From the NCBI GenBank assembly GCA_905211485.1, contig CAJMAW010000049.1, forward strand, positions 1-20,367: 20,367 nt of DNA, given 5' to 3'. The stretch comes from an uncultured Lentisphaeria bacterium. GTDB lineage: Bacteria > Verrucomicrobiota > Lentisphaeria > Victivallales > UBA1829. Below are positions 6,664 to 14,727 of the stretch, one piece after another. The notes beneath the pieces are model-generated. The model saw only the letters and a program-made list of their open reading frames with translations. It was not told where the DNA came from and did not search any database. Numbering within the stretch: the first letter of the stretch is position 1; each line of letters begins with the position of its first letter. The translations under genes were made by a program, and so were the position numbers.

Positions 6664-7176
6664 ATGGCTCTTGAGACTGAAGCGTTTCATCCGGGAGACA
6701 AAGTGCTGGATATTTCCGCAGCCGCGGCGTGGCGGGAGGAGATGCGCCGTTTGAGGAAACGCGTTGTGCTTACCAACGGCTGTTTTGATTTACTGCATCG
6801 AGGCCACGCGGAATATCTTCTTGCGGCCCGGTCTCTGGGAGACGCCCTGATTCTGCTGCTGAATTCCGATGAATCGGTGCGTGCGCTGAAAGGTCCTTCG
6901 CGTCCGGTCTGCCGGGAAGAGGACCGGGCGTTTCTTCTGGCGTGTTTTTCCTTTGTGGACGCCGTGACTGTATTCCATGGCGACCGCTGCAGCCGGGAAA
7001 TCCGCCTTCTGAAACCCGACATCTATGTCAAAGGGGGGGACTATACTCTGGAAAAACTCGATCCCGGGGAACGCAGCGCACTTCTGGAATCGGAGGCGGA
7101 AATCCACTTTATACCCTTTGTGGCCGGCTTCTCCACGAGCGGCCTGATTGCAAAAGCATCTGAAAAAGCTTCCTGA
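6664..7176 (+). CDS. hldE: D-glycero-beta-D-manno-heptose 1-phosphate adenylyltransferase
   Basis: A 170-residue nucleotidyltransferase equal to the C-terminal (RfaE2) half of HldE. It transfers AMP from ATP to heptose 1-phosphate to give ADP-heptose precursor for the LPS inner core, in the cytosol. The signature TNGCFDLLHRGH (37-48) contains the HxGH active site; KGGDY (123-127) and FSTSGLI (156-162) match the family's substrate and ISTS-like motifs. The kinase half is missing and must be encoded elsewhere. The ATG at 6664 is preceded by AAAGGA; an upstream in-frame TTG at 6658 is less likely. It implies an LPS-bearing outer membrane. Other small cytidylyltransferase-like enzymes are possible but less likely given the motif set. 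Confidence 0.85.
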   Translation: MALETEAFHPGDKVLDISAAAAWREEMRRLRKRVVLTNGCFDLLHRGHAEYLLAARSLGDALILLLNSDESVRALKGPSRPVCREEDRAFLLACFSFVDAVTVFHGDRCSREIRLLKPDIYVKGGDYTLEKLDPGERSALLESEAEIHFIPFVAGFSTSGLIAKASEKAS

Positions 7177-7183
7177 AAATCTC

Positions 7184-7212
7184 TTGAATAAGAGCCCTTC
7201 CGAATGTAAATT
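7184..7212 (+). promoter_or_regulatory. Candidate pheA promoter
   Basis: TTGAAT (7184-7189), a 17-bp spacer and TAAATT (7207-7212) lie 58 bp upstream of the pheA start and just after the hldE stop. This is the best-spaced sigma-70-like match on the plus strand, and it suggests pheA is transcribed separately from hldE. Confidence 0.5.
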
Positions 7213-7269
7213 ACTGCTTTGACAGAATGAAAAGAAGCCGTTCCGGCTGAAAATGGAAGGAATCGGAGA

Positions 7270-8346
7270 ATGAATTTAGAGGATATCCGTCAGAAAATAG
7301 ACGGGCTGGACGCCCGGATCGTGGAACTTCTGAACGAGCGCTACAAAGCCGTGATCGAGGTCGGGAACTGGAAGAAAAGCCGTACGGCCGCCATTTACGT
7401 GCCCGAACGGGAAAAGGCGGTCCTGGACCGCCTCTGTTCACTGAACAGAGGCCCGATGAGCAATTCCACACTGCGTTCGATCTACCGGGAAATCATGTCA
7501 GGAGCGCTTTCTCTGGAATATCCGCTGAAGGTGGCGTATCTGGGGCCGGAGGCGACATTCACTCATCTGGCGGCCATGTCCAAATTCGGCAGGAGCGTCG
7601 GGTACCTGCCGGAGAGCGGGACGGACAAGATCTTTGAGGATGTCGCCGCCGGACGCGTGGATTATGGATGCGTGCCCGTTGAGAATTCCACCGAGGGCGT
7701 CGTGAATCACACGCTGGACATGTTCCTCGAATCGGATGTGAAAATCTGTGCCGAGATCAACATGCGGGTTCATCACTGCCTGATTTCCAATAACCCGATG
7801 CCTTCCGTGAAAAAGATTTACGCCCATTCCCAGACGCTCAGCCAGTGCCGCTGCTGGCTTCAGGAAAACATGCGCGGAGTCGAACTGCTTGAAACCAGTT
7901 CCAACACCCGTGCCGCCGAACTTGCTTCGAGGGAAGACGGCGCCGCCGCCATTGCCGCGTCCCTTGCCGCCGAAGTCTACGGGTTGAACATCCTTTGCGC
8001 GAATATTGAGGACAATCCCAACAATACCACTCGTTTTCTGGTGATTTCCCGTCCCGACGCCGTTTCCAAACCCACCGGTTCGGACAAGACCTCCATCTGT
8101 TTTTCCATCAAGGACCGCGTCGGCGCCCTGTACGATTCGCTCCTTCCCTTCAAAAATGAAAACATCACGCTGACCATGATTGAAAGCCGTCCTTCCAAGA
8201 AACAGAACTGGGAGTATTTCTTCTTCATTGACATGCTAGGCCATGTCACCGATGAAAAACTGGTCCGCGCTCTGGACGAACTGGGAAAAATTTCCAATTC
8301 CATGCGGATTCTCGGCAGCTATCCCAGGGCCAATGCCGCAGAATAA
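7270..8346 (+). CDS. pheA: P-protein: chorismate mutase / prephenate dehydratase
   Basis: A 358-residue bifunctional enzyme of phenylalanine synthesis, converting chorismate to prephenate and then to phenylpyruvate. Residues 1-85 are an AroQ-type chorismate mutase (IRQKIDGLDARIVELLNER). Residues 87-265 are prephenate dehydratase (VAYLGPEATFTHLAA, PVENSTEGVVNHTLD, catalytic NNTTRF). Residues 270-350 are an ACT regulatory domain carrying ESRPSKK, where phenylalanine binds in the family. Full length, no defect seen. The ATG at 7270 has GGAAGGA and GGAGA upstream. Feedback inhibition by phenylalanine is expected from the intact ACT domain. Confidence 0.96.
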   Translation: MNLEDIRQKIDGLDARIVELLNERYKAVIEVGNWKKSRTAAIYVPEREKAVLDRLCSLNRGPMSNSTLRSIYREIMSGALSLEYPLKVAYLGPEATFTHLAAMSKFGRSVGYLPESGTDKIFEDVAAGRVDYGCVPVENSTEGVVNHTLDMFLESDVKICAEINMRVHHCLISNNPMPSVKKIYAHSQTLSQCRCWLQENMRGVELLETSSNTRAAELASREDGAAAIAASLAAEVYGLNILCANIEDNPNNTTRFLVISRPDAVSKPTGSDKTSICFSIKDRVGALYDSLLPFKNENITLTMIESRPSKKQNWEYFFFIDMLGHVTDEKLVRALDELGKISNSMRILGSYPRANAAE

Positions 8347-8628
8347 GGCCCGGAAGGCGGAAAGGAAAACGCATAGCGCTTACCGCATACGGATATTTTT
8401 CCGTTGTTTGCTCTTCTTCCGTTTCATGGGGGGGGGGAAGACGGCTCTCTGTGTGTGTCTCTCTCTTCTCCGTCCTGCTCCGCTGCCCGCCCTCCGGTTG
8501 CGGCGGGAAATGATGTGAAGGGGAGGGGGAAAAAAGGGGTGTCCCAGCCGCCGCCCTGATTCTGCGCAGCAGACTGCGGGGAAACAATACTGAAAACCTC
8601 ACTCACTCTCAGACAGGAGACCTTTACC
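8347..8628. other. Intergenic with simple-sequence tracts
   Basis: This spacer holds a run of ten G (8428-8437), short GT and CT repeats (about 8451-8467) and a weak ACGGA/TCCGT hairpin near 8394-8409 with T-rich loop. No convincing gene or promoter was found. The downstream ABC gene has its ribosome site AGGAGA near 8615. Confidence 0.5.
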
Positions 8629-9429
8629 ATGTCCGGAACTGCGATAGAAATTAAAAACGCAACCCTCAAACTCGAGGGAAAGGAAATTCTTCATTCGCTC
8701 AACTGGAGCGTCAACCGCGGAGAGCACTGGTTCATTCTCGGTCCGAACGGAGCAGGAAAAACCACGCTCGTCAAGATGATTCTCGGTTTGATCTGGCCCT
8801 TGTACGGCGCGGAAATCACCGTGCTCGGAAACCGTTACGGGACTGTGAACCTTTTTGACGTCCGGAAGAAAATCGCCTGGGCAAGTCCTTTTCTCCAGGC
8901 ATGGACCAACAGTGTCATGAACAGTCAGTGCACGGTGATGGACGTTGTCCTTTCCGGAATTGATTCCACGGTCGGTTTCTACCGCAAGGCGAAACCGGAG
9001 GAAATAGAAAAGGCTTCCGGAATTCTGGAACTGCTCGGCGCTTTGAAACTCGCGGACCGCGCCTTTGAAAGAGTTTCCTCCGGGGAACAGGTCAAAGCCC
9101 TCATCGGGAGAACTCTCATCGCGGATCCCGAGCTGCTGATCCTGGATGAGACCTGTGTTCATCTGGATCTGAAAAGCCGTGAAATCCTGCTGGATTCCAT
9201 CGAGTCCATTGCCTCCCGTTCCAAAAATACGACCATTCTGTTCGTGACTCAGCGCCTTGAGGAAATCACAGCTTCCTTCCAGCACGGCTTGATCCTCGGC
9301 GGGGGCCGCATCACCGCCCAGGGAAAACGTTCGGATATTCTGACTCCGGAAAATCTCAAGGCCGCTTTCGATATTGATCTCAAGCTTCTCCCCGGTCCCG
9401 GAGGCAGACTCTGGCCGCTCCCTGTATGA
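8629..9429 (+). CDS. ABC transporter ATP-binding protein (ModF/YlmA-like), variant switch
   Basis: A 266-residue ABC ATPase. Visible motifs are Walker A GPNGAGKTT (38-46), Q-loop region SPFLQAW (about Q90), signature VSSGEQ (149-154) and Walker B LLILDE (169-174). The D-loop region VHLDLKSRE and overall layout resemble the ModF/YlmA group, often annotated as molybdate ABC ATPases, but this gene has no permease or binding-protein partner. The switch histidine after Walker B is replaced by glutamine (FVTQRLEEI, Q208), which usually lowers or alters ATP hydrolysis. AGGAGA precedes the ATG. Transport substrate cannot be inferred; a non-transport or regulatory role is possible. Confidence 0.85.
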   Translation: MSGTAIEIKNATLKLEGKEILHSLNWSVNRGEHWFILGPNGAGKTTLVKMILGLIWPLYGAEITVLGNRYGTVNLFDVRKKIAWASPFLQAWTNSVMNSQCTVMDVVLSGIDSTVGFYRKAKPEEIEKASGILELLGALKLADRAFERVSSGEQVKALIGRTLIADPELLILDETCVHLDLKSREILLDSIESIASRSKNTTILFVTQRLEEITASFQHGLILGGGRITAQGKRSDILTPENLKAAFDIDLKLLPGPGGRLWPLPV

Positions 9430-9667
9430 GAATGCCTGAGTCTGGCAAAGAGTCAGCAGCCGGAAGGATGAAAAAACGCTTTTCCCCCTGTTTCTTCTTC
9501 CTGTTTCCCCCCTGAGTTCCTGAGTTCTCCTATTGAGAGAAAAGAAAGAAAAAAAGGGGGGACACAGAGAGGAATGCGCCTGGGAGCGCTTCCTGCTCTG
9601 TCCCCAGGGATATGTATGCGTTTTCCGGGATGGATCCTGCTCAGACCGTTTTCAGCTCAGGCCGTTT
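9430..9667. other. Convergent intergenic region with short repeats
   Basis: This region between convergent genes contains a tandem CTGAGTTC pair (9512-9527) and an 11-bp direct repeat CCGTTTTCAGC (9646-9656 and 9662-9672) whose second copy spans the thrC stop codon. No clear intrinsic terminator was found. Confidence 0.5.
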
Positions 9668-10960
9668 TCAGCAGCCGAGTGCGGCTTTGACCGCTTCGAG
9701 TGTCGGCGGGATCTGAAGGGGTTTGTTGGCGAAGGTCCCGCAGATGCCGTAATGCTCCATGAGCGTGTCCTGATGATATCCGATGACGGCGTCGGGATCC
9801 TTCAGGATGTTTCCGGTCAGGATGCCGACGACTTTTTCATTGGGGCCGATGACGCCCTTCTGCGCCAGTTTTCTGGCTCCGGCGAGACTGCAGCAGGAAG
9901 CCGGTTCCGCGCCGATTCCCGCGGCGTCGAGTTTTGCCTTCGCATCCATGATTTCCTGTTCCGTGACCTCTTCGACGGTTCCTCCGCTCCACTTGACAGC
10001 CCGCAGGGATTTTTCCCATGAAACGGGATTGCCGATTTTAATGGCTGTGGCGATGGTTTCCGGATTTTTCACGGCCTGATAAGGCGTATGCTGAGTCCAC
10101 ATCCGGTAGAGCGGATTGGCTCCCGCGGCCTGAATGACGGCGATTCTGGGGATTCTGGAAATGATTCCGAGTTCGTAAAGCTCCATGAGAGCCTTTCCGA
10201 GAGCGCTGCTGTTGCCGAGGTTGCCGCCGGGGATGACGAACCAGTCCGGCACTTCCCAGTCCATCTGCTGGAGCGTTTCAAAGGCGATGGCCTTCTGCCC
10301 TTCGATCCGGAAGGGGTTGATGGAGTTCAAAAGGTAGATTCCCAGTTCGCGGCAGACGTCCTGGACAAGTGCCATGGCATCATCGAAATTTCCATCAATC
10401 TGAAGAGTCAGCCCGTTGTAGGCGAGTGCCTGAGCGAGTTTTCCGTAGGCGATTTTCCCCGCCGGGATGAAAATGACCGCCTTCATGCCCGCGGTGGCGG
10501 CATAGGAGGCCATGCTGGCGCTGGTGTTGCCGGTGCTGGCGCAGGCCACGTATTTTGCATCGAAGAGTTTTGCCGCCGTTGCGCCGCAGGTCATTCCGCG
10601 GTCCTTGAAACTTCCGGTGGGATTTTCCCCCTCGTGTTTGAAGTAGAGATTTTTCAGTCCCGCGTAGTCCCCGGCGGAGAGCGCCGGATAAAGACGGGTG
10701 TTGCCTTCCTGCCGGGTAATGATCTTGTCATCGGGCGCGTCCAGGATCAGTTCCCTGTAGCGCCAGACGCCGGAGGATTCGACGCCGCGTTTCATTCCCC
10801 AGCGCTGATCCCAGGTCATTTTCAGTTTTTTCCCGTCGACGGCGGCGAGGTTCCGCTTCACGTCGAGTATTCCGCCGCAGCTGCAGGTGTAGCGGAGTTC
10901 TCCAATGTCATAGGTGGCCTTGCACCGGACGCACTCAAGACAGGTTTCGATCTTGGACAT
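9668..10960 (-). CDS. thrC: Threonine synthase
   Basis: A 430-residue PLP enzyme converting O-phosphohomoserine to threonine. An N-terminal zinc-ribbon-like segment (C7, C10, C13, C26, C28) precedes the fold-type II PLP domain with the Schiff-base lysine K119 in ENPTGSFKDRG. Downstream it shows ACASTGNTSASMASY and the phosphate loop PGGNLGNSSALGKAL. Length and motifs match the shorter, bacterial/archaeal-type threonine synthases. The ATG at 10960 has only a weak GGGAA ribosome site and lies 49 bp after the LptF/G-like gene, so the two are likely co-transcribed. Full length, no defect seen. Confidence 0.95.
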   Translation of the reverse strand: MSKIETCLECVRCKATYDIGELRYTCSCGGILDVKRNLAAVDGKKLKMTWDQRWGMKRGVESSGVWRYRELILDAPDDKIITRQEGNTRLYPALSAGDYAGLKNLYFKHEGENPTGSFKDRGMTCGATAAKLFDAKYVACASTGNTSASMASYAATAGMKAVIFIPAGKIAYGKLAQALAYNGLTLQIDGNFDDAMALVQDVCRELGIYLLNSINPFRIEGQKAIAFETLQQMDWEVPDWFVIPGGNLGNSSALGKALMELYELGIISRIPRIAVIQAAGANPLYRMWTQHTPYQAVKNPETIATAIKIGNPVSWEKSLRAVKWSGGTVEEVTEQEIMDAKAKLDAAGIGAEPASCCSLAGARKLAQKGVIGPNEKVVGILTGNILKDPDAVIGYHQDTLMEHYGICGTFANKPLQIPPTLEAVKAALGC

Positions 10961-11009
10961 AATTCAGATTCCCGTAATTGGTTTGATTCGAGCCTCGGAA
11001 AAAACGGTT

Positions 11010-12107
11010 TCACTTCCGGGCGATGGAAACAATGTAGATGGCGCCGAACACCTGGAACAGCAGCGGAGGAATCCACACAATGTACTGCGGAAAGAACTCC
11101 TGGTGTTTGCGGATTGCGTCTGAAGTGAGAACACCTCCGTAGTAAAGCCCGGCGAGCAGAACGCTGATGAAAAGACCGATGGAAGTCTCTCTCCGCGAAG
11201 TCCGGATGGCCAGCGGCAGCCCCAGCAGAAGGAAGGCGATCGGAGCAAGGGAAAGAGCGACGCGCTGATTCAGTTCCACTTCGATCATTGTGGTGTCCTC
11301 TCCGCTGCGGACATCAAGAATGTAACGGGCGTAGAGCTGTTTGTATGTCAGGTACTTGTCCCGTCTGGAAACATTTTTTTCGTTGAACTGCTTTCCGTAT
11401 TCGATCGGCACGGTGAGCGTTTCGCTGTAACTCCGGATCAGGCGGTCGTAGTCTCCGCTTCCCTCGCGGCTGGCGACTGTCGCATTGTGAAGGACGATGT
11501 CCAAGCGCTGCACTTCCGGATAGGTGAGAATGGTCCCGCTGGAGGCGTTGACGTCCTGAGTCCAGTTCCCCTGGTCGTCCAAGACGAAGAGCTGGATGTT
11601 TTTGATTTTATTGTCGCCCTCTTTTGAATCGATCAGGATTCGCAGATTATTGAACTCCATGGCGACTCCGGGTGTGAAAAGCGCCAGAGGCTGCCTCGAC
11701 GCAACCCCTTTGATCAGTTCCCGCGCCTGGGAAATGTAATACGGCCCGATCTGCATCTGAAGATACAGGCAGAGACAGGTCATCCCGAAGGTCATGACGA
11801 TGATTGGAGACACAATCTGCAGAATGGAAATCCCGCACGCCCGCATGGCCGTGATCTCATTGTCCGCAGACATCCTCCCGAACACCAGCATGATGGAAAC
11901 CAGCGAAGCCCAGGGAATCGTGAAAGCCAGTGCCATGGGAACCGCATACAGAACAAAAAGCATTGCGCTGCTCAGAGGGACACCTTCGGACACATAGTCA
12001 AACACTTTGATCAGATTGTTTCCCGTCATGCCGAAGGTCAGGACGGCGATTGCCATGAAGAAGGTGGCAAGAAAGCTTTTTGCCACATACCAGTTCAATA
12101 TTTTCAT
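11010..12107 (-). CDS. LptF/LptG-family permease (YjgP/YjgQ)
   Basis: A 365-residue inner-membrane protein of the LptF/LptG family, the permease half of the ABC machine that extracts LPS and drives it across the periplasm. Three N-terminal membrane segments (about 9-27, 44-72, 92-114) include the signature RMSADNEITAMRACG. A periplasmic beta-rich domain (about 115-280) follows, then three C-terminal segments. I start it at ATG 12107. An upstream in-frame GTG at 12164 overlaps the candidate -10 box and is unlikely. The ribosome site is weak (GGGAT). Only one family member is here, so whether it is F or G is undecided. Confidence 0.9.
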   Translation of the reverse strand: MKILNWYVAKSFLATFFMAIAVLTFGMTGNNLIKVFDYVSEGVPLSSAMLFVLYAVPMALAFTIPWASLVSIMLVFGRMSADNEITAMRACGISILQIVSPIIVMTFGMTCLCLYLQMQIGPYYISQARELIKGVASRQPLALFTPGVAMEFNNLRILIDSKEGDNKIKNIQLFVLDDQGNWTQDVNASSGTILTYPEVQRLDIVLHNATVASREGSGDYDRLIRSYSETLTVPIEYGKQFNEKNVSRRDKYLTYKQLYARYILDVRSGEDTTMIEVELNQRVALSLAPIAFLLLGLPLAIRTSRRETSIGLFISVLLAGLYYGGVLTSDAIRKHQEFFPQYIVWIPPLLFQVFGAIYIVSIARK

Positions 12108-12162
12108 TGCCGGACCGTATCCCGATGTCTTCTGTTGGATCCCAAAATCAATATATTTCTCC

Positions 12163-12168
12163 ACTATA
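12163..12168 (-). promoter_or_regulatory. Candidate extended -10 of lptF-like gene
   Basis: TATAGT on the minus strand, preceded by GTGC (extended -10 type TGn), 55 bp from the ATG at 12107. The -35 is poor, a T-rich stretch. Its overlap with the GTG at 12164 argues for the internal ATG start. Confidence 0.4.
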
Positions 12169-12239
12169 GCACGGAAATGCCGGAAAAAAAGTTCCGGTCC
12201 CGAGTTTTTTCAAAGAAAAGGTCCGTGAATGGGGGAAGC

Positions 12240-12275
12240 CGGACCCTGCGTCTCCCCGGGGAAACGCAGGGTCCG
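12240..12275. repeat. Strong orphan hairpin between divergent promoters
   Basis: CGGACCCTGCGT (12240-12251) and ACGCAGGGTCCG (12264-12275) form a perfect 12-bp stem; the loop contains the self-complementary TCCCCGGGGA. A T-run on the plus strand begins about 10 bp after the stem. It could be a terminator, but no gene on either strand needs one here. Confidence 0.6.
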
Positions 12276-12455
12276 CAGAGCTGATCTTTTTTCTTCCGGG
12301 GGAATGAGCGTGTTTTTCCCTGTTTCGCAGATGTGCCTGTTCCGCGTGCACCCCATTCCTTTCCCCTCCGTTCCCTCCCGTGGAGACAGAGACAAAAAAT
12401 AGCTTTTCCGCCGGGGAAAATTTATTCCCCTTCTGGAAATATGGAATTGAGGTGC

Positions 12456-12461
12456 TATAGT
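12456..12461 (+). promoter_or_regulatory. Candidate extended -10 of serC
   Basis: TATAGT preceded by GTGC, the same ten bases as in the opposing promoter. The region 17 bp upstream (CTGGAA, 12433-12438) is a poor -35. It would give a leader of roughly 100 nt to serC. Confidence 0.45.
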
Positions 12462-12567
12462 AAAAGCTCTTTCTCCGGATGAGACAAGAGCTGGAAGCAC
12501 TCATTTCCCGGATGAACGGATCATTGTTCACTACATCATCTTTAATTTATTTGAAGGAGGCCGTGCA

Positions 12568-13647
12568 ATGAAGGTATTCAACTTCAATGCTGGGCCGGCC
12601 ATGCTGCCGGCGGTCGTGATGGAAAGAGCGCAAAAAGAATTCTGCAACTTCAAAGACAGCGGCTGCGGCATCCTGGAACACTCCCACCGTGCAAAGTTCT
12701 TTGAGGAAGTTCTTGCCCGTGCGAACGACAACGTCCGCAGGATCATGAACGTTCCCGAAACCCATGCGATTGTGTATATTCAGGGCGGCGCGAGCCTGCA
12801 GTTCGCGATGATCCCCATGAACTTCATGCTTCCGGGCGGTTATGCGGAATATGCCGATACCGGGACATGGTCCTCCAAGGCCATGAAGGAGGCGAAACTC
12901 TTCGGCGAAGTCCGGACGGCGGCCTCCAGCAAGGAAGACAAATACGCGTATATTCCTGCGCTTGACACCTTCCGCCTCACGGATGAGGCCTCCTATCTGC
13001 ACATTACTTCCAACAACACGATTTACGGGACGCAGTACCGGGATTTTCCGGAACCGAAAGCGGCTCCGATGATTGCGGACATGTCCAGCGACATCATGTC
13101 CCGCAAGGTCGATGTGTCGAAATTCGGCATGATTTATGCGGGCGCCCAGAAGAATCTCGGGCCGAGCGGCGTGGCTCTTGTGATCGTCCGGAAGGATCTT
13201 GCCGGACGCACTCCCGCGAATGTCCCGACGATGCTGCGCTACGGCACCTACATCGACAACAACTCCCTCTACAACACTCCTCCCACCTTCGGCATCTACA
13301 TGATTGCCCTTGTGACGGACTGGGTCCTGGAAATGGGCGGTCTGGAAAAGATTGAAGCCGTCAACGATGCGAAGGCCGCCGCCATCTACGCGGAAATGGA
13401 TGCTTCGGAAGGATACTACCATTCGCCGGTCCATAAGGACAGCCGTTCCAGAATGAACGTTGTCTTCCGTCTTCCGAACGAGGAACTGGAAGCGAAGTTT
13501 GTGAAGGAAGCCACGGAGTCCGGTATGATCGGCCTGAAAGGACACCGTTCCGCGGGCGGAATCCGTGCCAGCATCTACAATGCCATGCCGATGGAAGGCG
13601 TTGAGAAGCTGGTGGCCTTCATGAAAGCCTTCCGCAAGGCAAACTGA
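12568..13647 (+). CDS. serC: Phosphoserine aminotransferase
   Basis: A 359-residue PLP enzyme of the serine (and pyridoxal phosphate) pathway, exchanging the amino group between glutamate and 3-phosphohydroxypyruvate. Family marks are FNAGPAMLP at the N-terminus, the HSHR motif at 38-41, the phosphate-binding GGAS at 73-76, TGTW near 98-101 and the PLP lysine K195 in AGAQKNLGPSG. Full length. A near-perfect ribosome site GAAGGAGG lies 7 bp before the ATG. The gene is monocistronic between its candidate promoter and a strong terminator at 13668-13746. Confidence 0.96.
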   Translation: MKVFNFNAGPAMLPAVVMERAQKEFCNFKDSGCGILEHSHRAKFFEEVLARANDNVRRIMNVPETHAIVYIQGGASLQFAMIPMNFMLPGGYAEYADTGTWSSKAMKEAKLFGEVRTAASSKEDKYAYIPALDTFRLTDEASYLHITSNNTIYGTQYRDFPEPKAAPMIADMSSDIMSRKVDVSKFGMIYAGAQKNLGPSGVALVIVRKDLAGRTPANVPTMLRYGTYIDNNSLYNTPPTFGIYMIALVTDWVLEMGGLEKIEAVNDAKAAAIYAEMDASEGYYHSPVHKDSRSRMNVVFRLPNEELEAKFVKEATESGMIGLKGHRSAGGIRASIYNAMPMEGVEKLVAFMKAFRKAN

Positions 13648-13667
13648 GATCGATTCCGGAAAAATAT

Positions 13668-13746
13668 GGTGATGCCCTCCGCGTGACAGAAGGAATCCGG
13701 GAGAAGAGGATTCCTGCGGGGCATCACCCCCCTTTCCATTTTTTTG
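13668..13746 (+). terminator. Two-part hairpin terminator after serC
   Basis: The outer stem GGTGATGCCC (13668-13677) pairs with GGGCATCACC (13719-13728). Inside is a second stem AGGAATCC (13691-13698) with GGATTCCT (13708-13715). A T-rich tract (TTT...ATTTTTTT) follows to 13746. The nested stems make it larger than a plain intrinsic terminator. Confidence 0.75.
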
Positions 13747-13780
13747 CTGACTTCTTATTCATGATGATAGATCATGATGA
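13744..13780 (+). promoter_or_regulatory. Candidate corA promoter with direct repeat
   Basis: TTGCTG (13744-13749), an 18-bp spacer and TAGATC (13768-13773) form a weak promoter. The 9-mer TCATGATGA occurs twice (13759-13767 and 13772-13780), separated by four bases and flanking the start of the -10. Confidence 0.3.
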
Positions 13781-13794
13781 AAGGGTGATGTCTC

Positions 13795-14724
13795 ATGCTG
13801 CATGAATATTCTGTCGTGAACGGGCGCATCGCGAGGGGACCGGGAGGTGATTTCCCCGTCGATGTCTACGTTCTGCCGGACGAGGAGGAACGTCTTTTTC
13901 TGACCGAGACGCTCGGAATCGACGAACATACGCTCGCTTCCTCCATCGACCCGGACGAAACGCCGCGTATCGAATTCGACGATCCTTACGCCGCTCTGAT
14001 CCTCAAATACCCGAAAAATTATTCCGCCGACGATAATTTCCTGTTCCGCGTGAAATCCATGGGCATTTTCATGTTCCCCGAACGTGTGGTGCTTGTCGTG
14101 GATGACAACGTTCAGCTTTTTGCCGGAAAGATTGCCTCGAATGTCCGAACTCCACAGGACGTTGTCCTGAAGACTCTTCTTCAGACGATCCGGCATTTTG
14201 AAAGCCATCTGCGCGTCATCAACATGTGCAGCGACGAAATCGAACACGAAATCAACGAATCCAGTGAAAACAAAAGTCTTCTGAACATGTTCACCCTGGA
14301 GAAGGGTCTTGTCTACTACGTCAACGCCCTGAGCGGCAACCGCCGCGTAATCGAGCGCATGAGAGCCAGCAGCTCCAAATTCCGTTTTACTCCGGACAAT
14401 CTGGAACTCCTGGATGACCTTGCCATTGAAAACAATCAGTTCCTCGATCAGGCCCAGGTGTATTCCCAGGTCCTTTCCGGTCTGATGGACGCGCGCGCTT
14501 CCATCATCAACAACAATCTGAACGTCATCATGAAAAACATGAATGCGATCGTGATTGCAATGGCCATCCCGACTTTCTTCACCGGCGTCGGGGGCATGTC
14601 CGAATTCACCATGATGGTGGGGGGCAGGGACTACTGGTTCATTACCTATCCGTGTTTCATTATTTTCATGACACTGCTCGGATTTTTTTCCTTCTGGATC
14701 ATCAAAAAATGGGAGAGACACTGA
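13795..14724 (+). CDS. corA: CorA-family divalent metal transporter, variant GMN motif
   Basis: A 309-residue protein with the CorA plan: a large cytosolic N-terminal domain (1-245) with a long helical stretch, then two C-terminal membrane segments (about 249-266 and 283-304) and a basic end KKWERH. The family transports Mg2+, Co2+ or related ions as a pentamer. The loop between the membrane segments reads GVGGMSEF, so the hallmark GMN is GMS (S269). The asparagine normally binds the hydrated ion at the pore mouth, so selectivity may differ. The ATG at 13795 has GGTGAT/AAGGG upstream. fmdB-like follows after 3 bp, indicating an operon. Confidence 0.85.
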   Translation: MLHEYSVVNGRIARGPGGDFPVDVYVLPDEEERLFLTETLGIDEHTLASSIDPDETPRIEFDDPYAALILKYPKNYSADDNFLFRVKSMGIFMFPERVVLVVDDNVQLFAGKIASNVRTPQDVVLKTLLQTIRHFESHLRVINMCSDEIEHEINESSENKSLLNMFTLEKGLVYYVNALSGNRRVIERMRASSSKFRFTPDNLELLDDLAIENNQFLDQAQVYSQVLSGLMDARASIINNNLNVIMKNMNAIVIAMAIPTFFTGVGGMSEFTMMVGGRDYWFITYPCFIIFMTLLGFFSFWIIKKWERH

Positions 14725-14727
14725 AAC

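Larger units (their letters stand above)
12108..12567. other. Divergent intergenic region lptF-like / serC
   Basis: A 460-bp stretch without a supportable gene. It contains candidate promoters for both flanking genes (12163-12168 minus, 12456-12461 plus, both reading GTGC-TATAGT) and a strong 12-bp hairpin between them at 12240-12275. The remainder is purine/pyrimidine-skewed with no recognised RNA. Confidence 0.5.

Noticed and set aside
10088..11128. A 346-codon plus-strand frame opposite thrC
   Set aside because: Antisense to intact threonine synthase, no ribosome site of note and no family.
12148..12531. Possible minus-strand gene of 127 codons in the lptF/serC spacer
   Set aside because: The product has no family resemblance, it covers the hairpin and both promoters, and no ribosome site was seen.
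12547..13545. A 332-codon minus-strand frame opposite serC
   Set aside because: Antisense to intact serC, low-complexity His/Arg/Val product.
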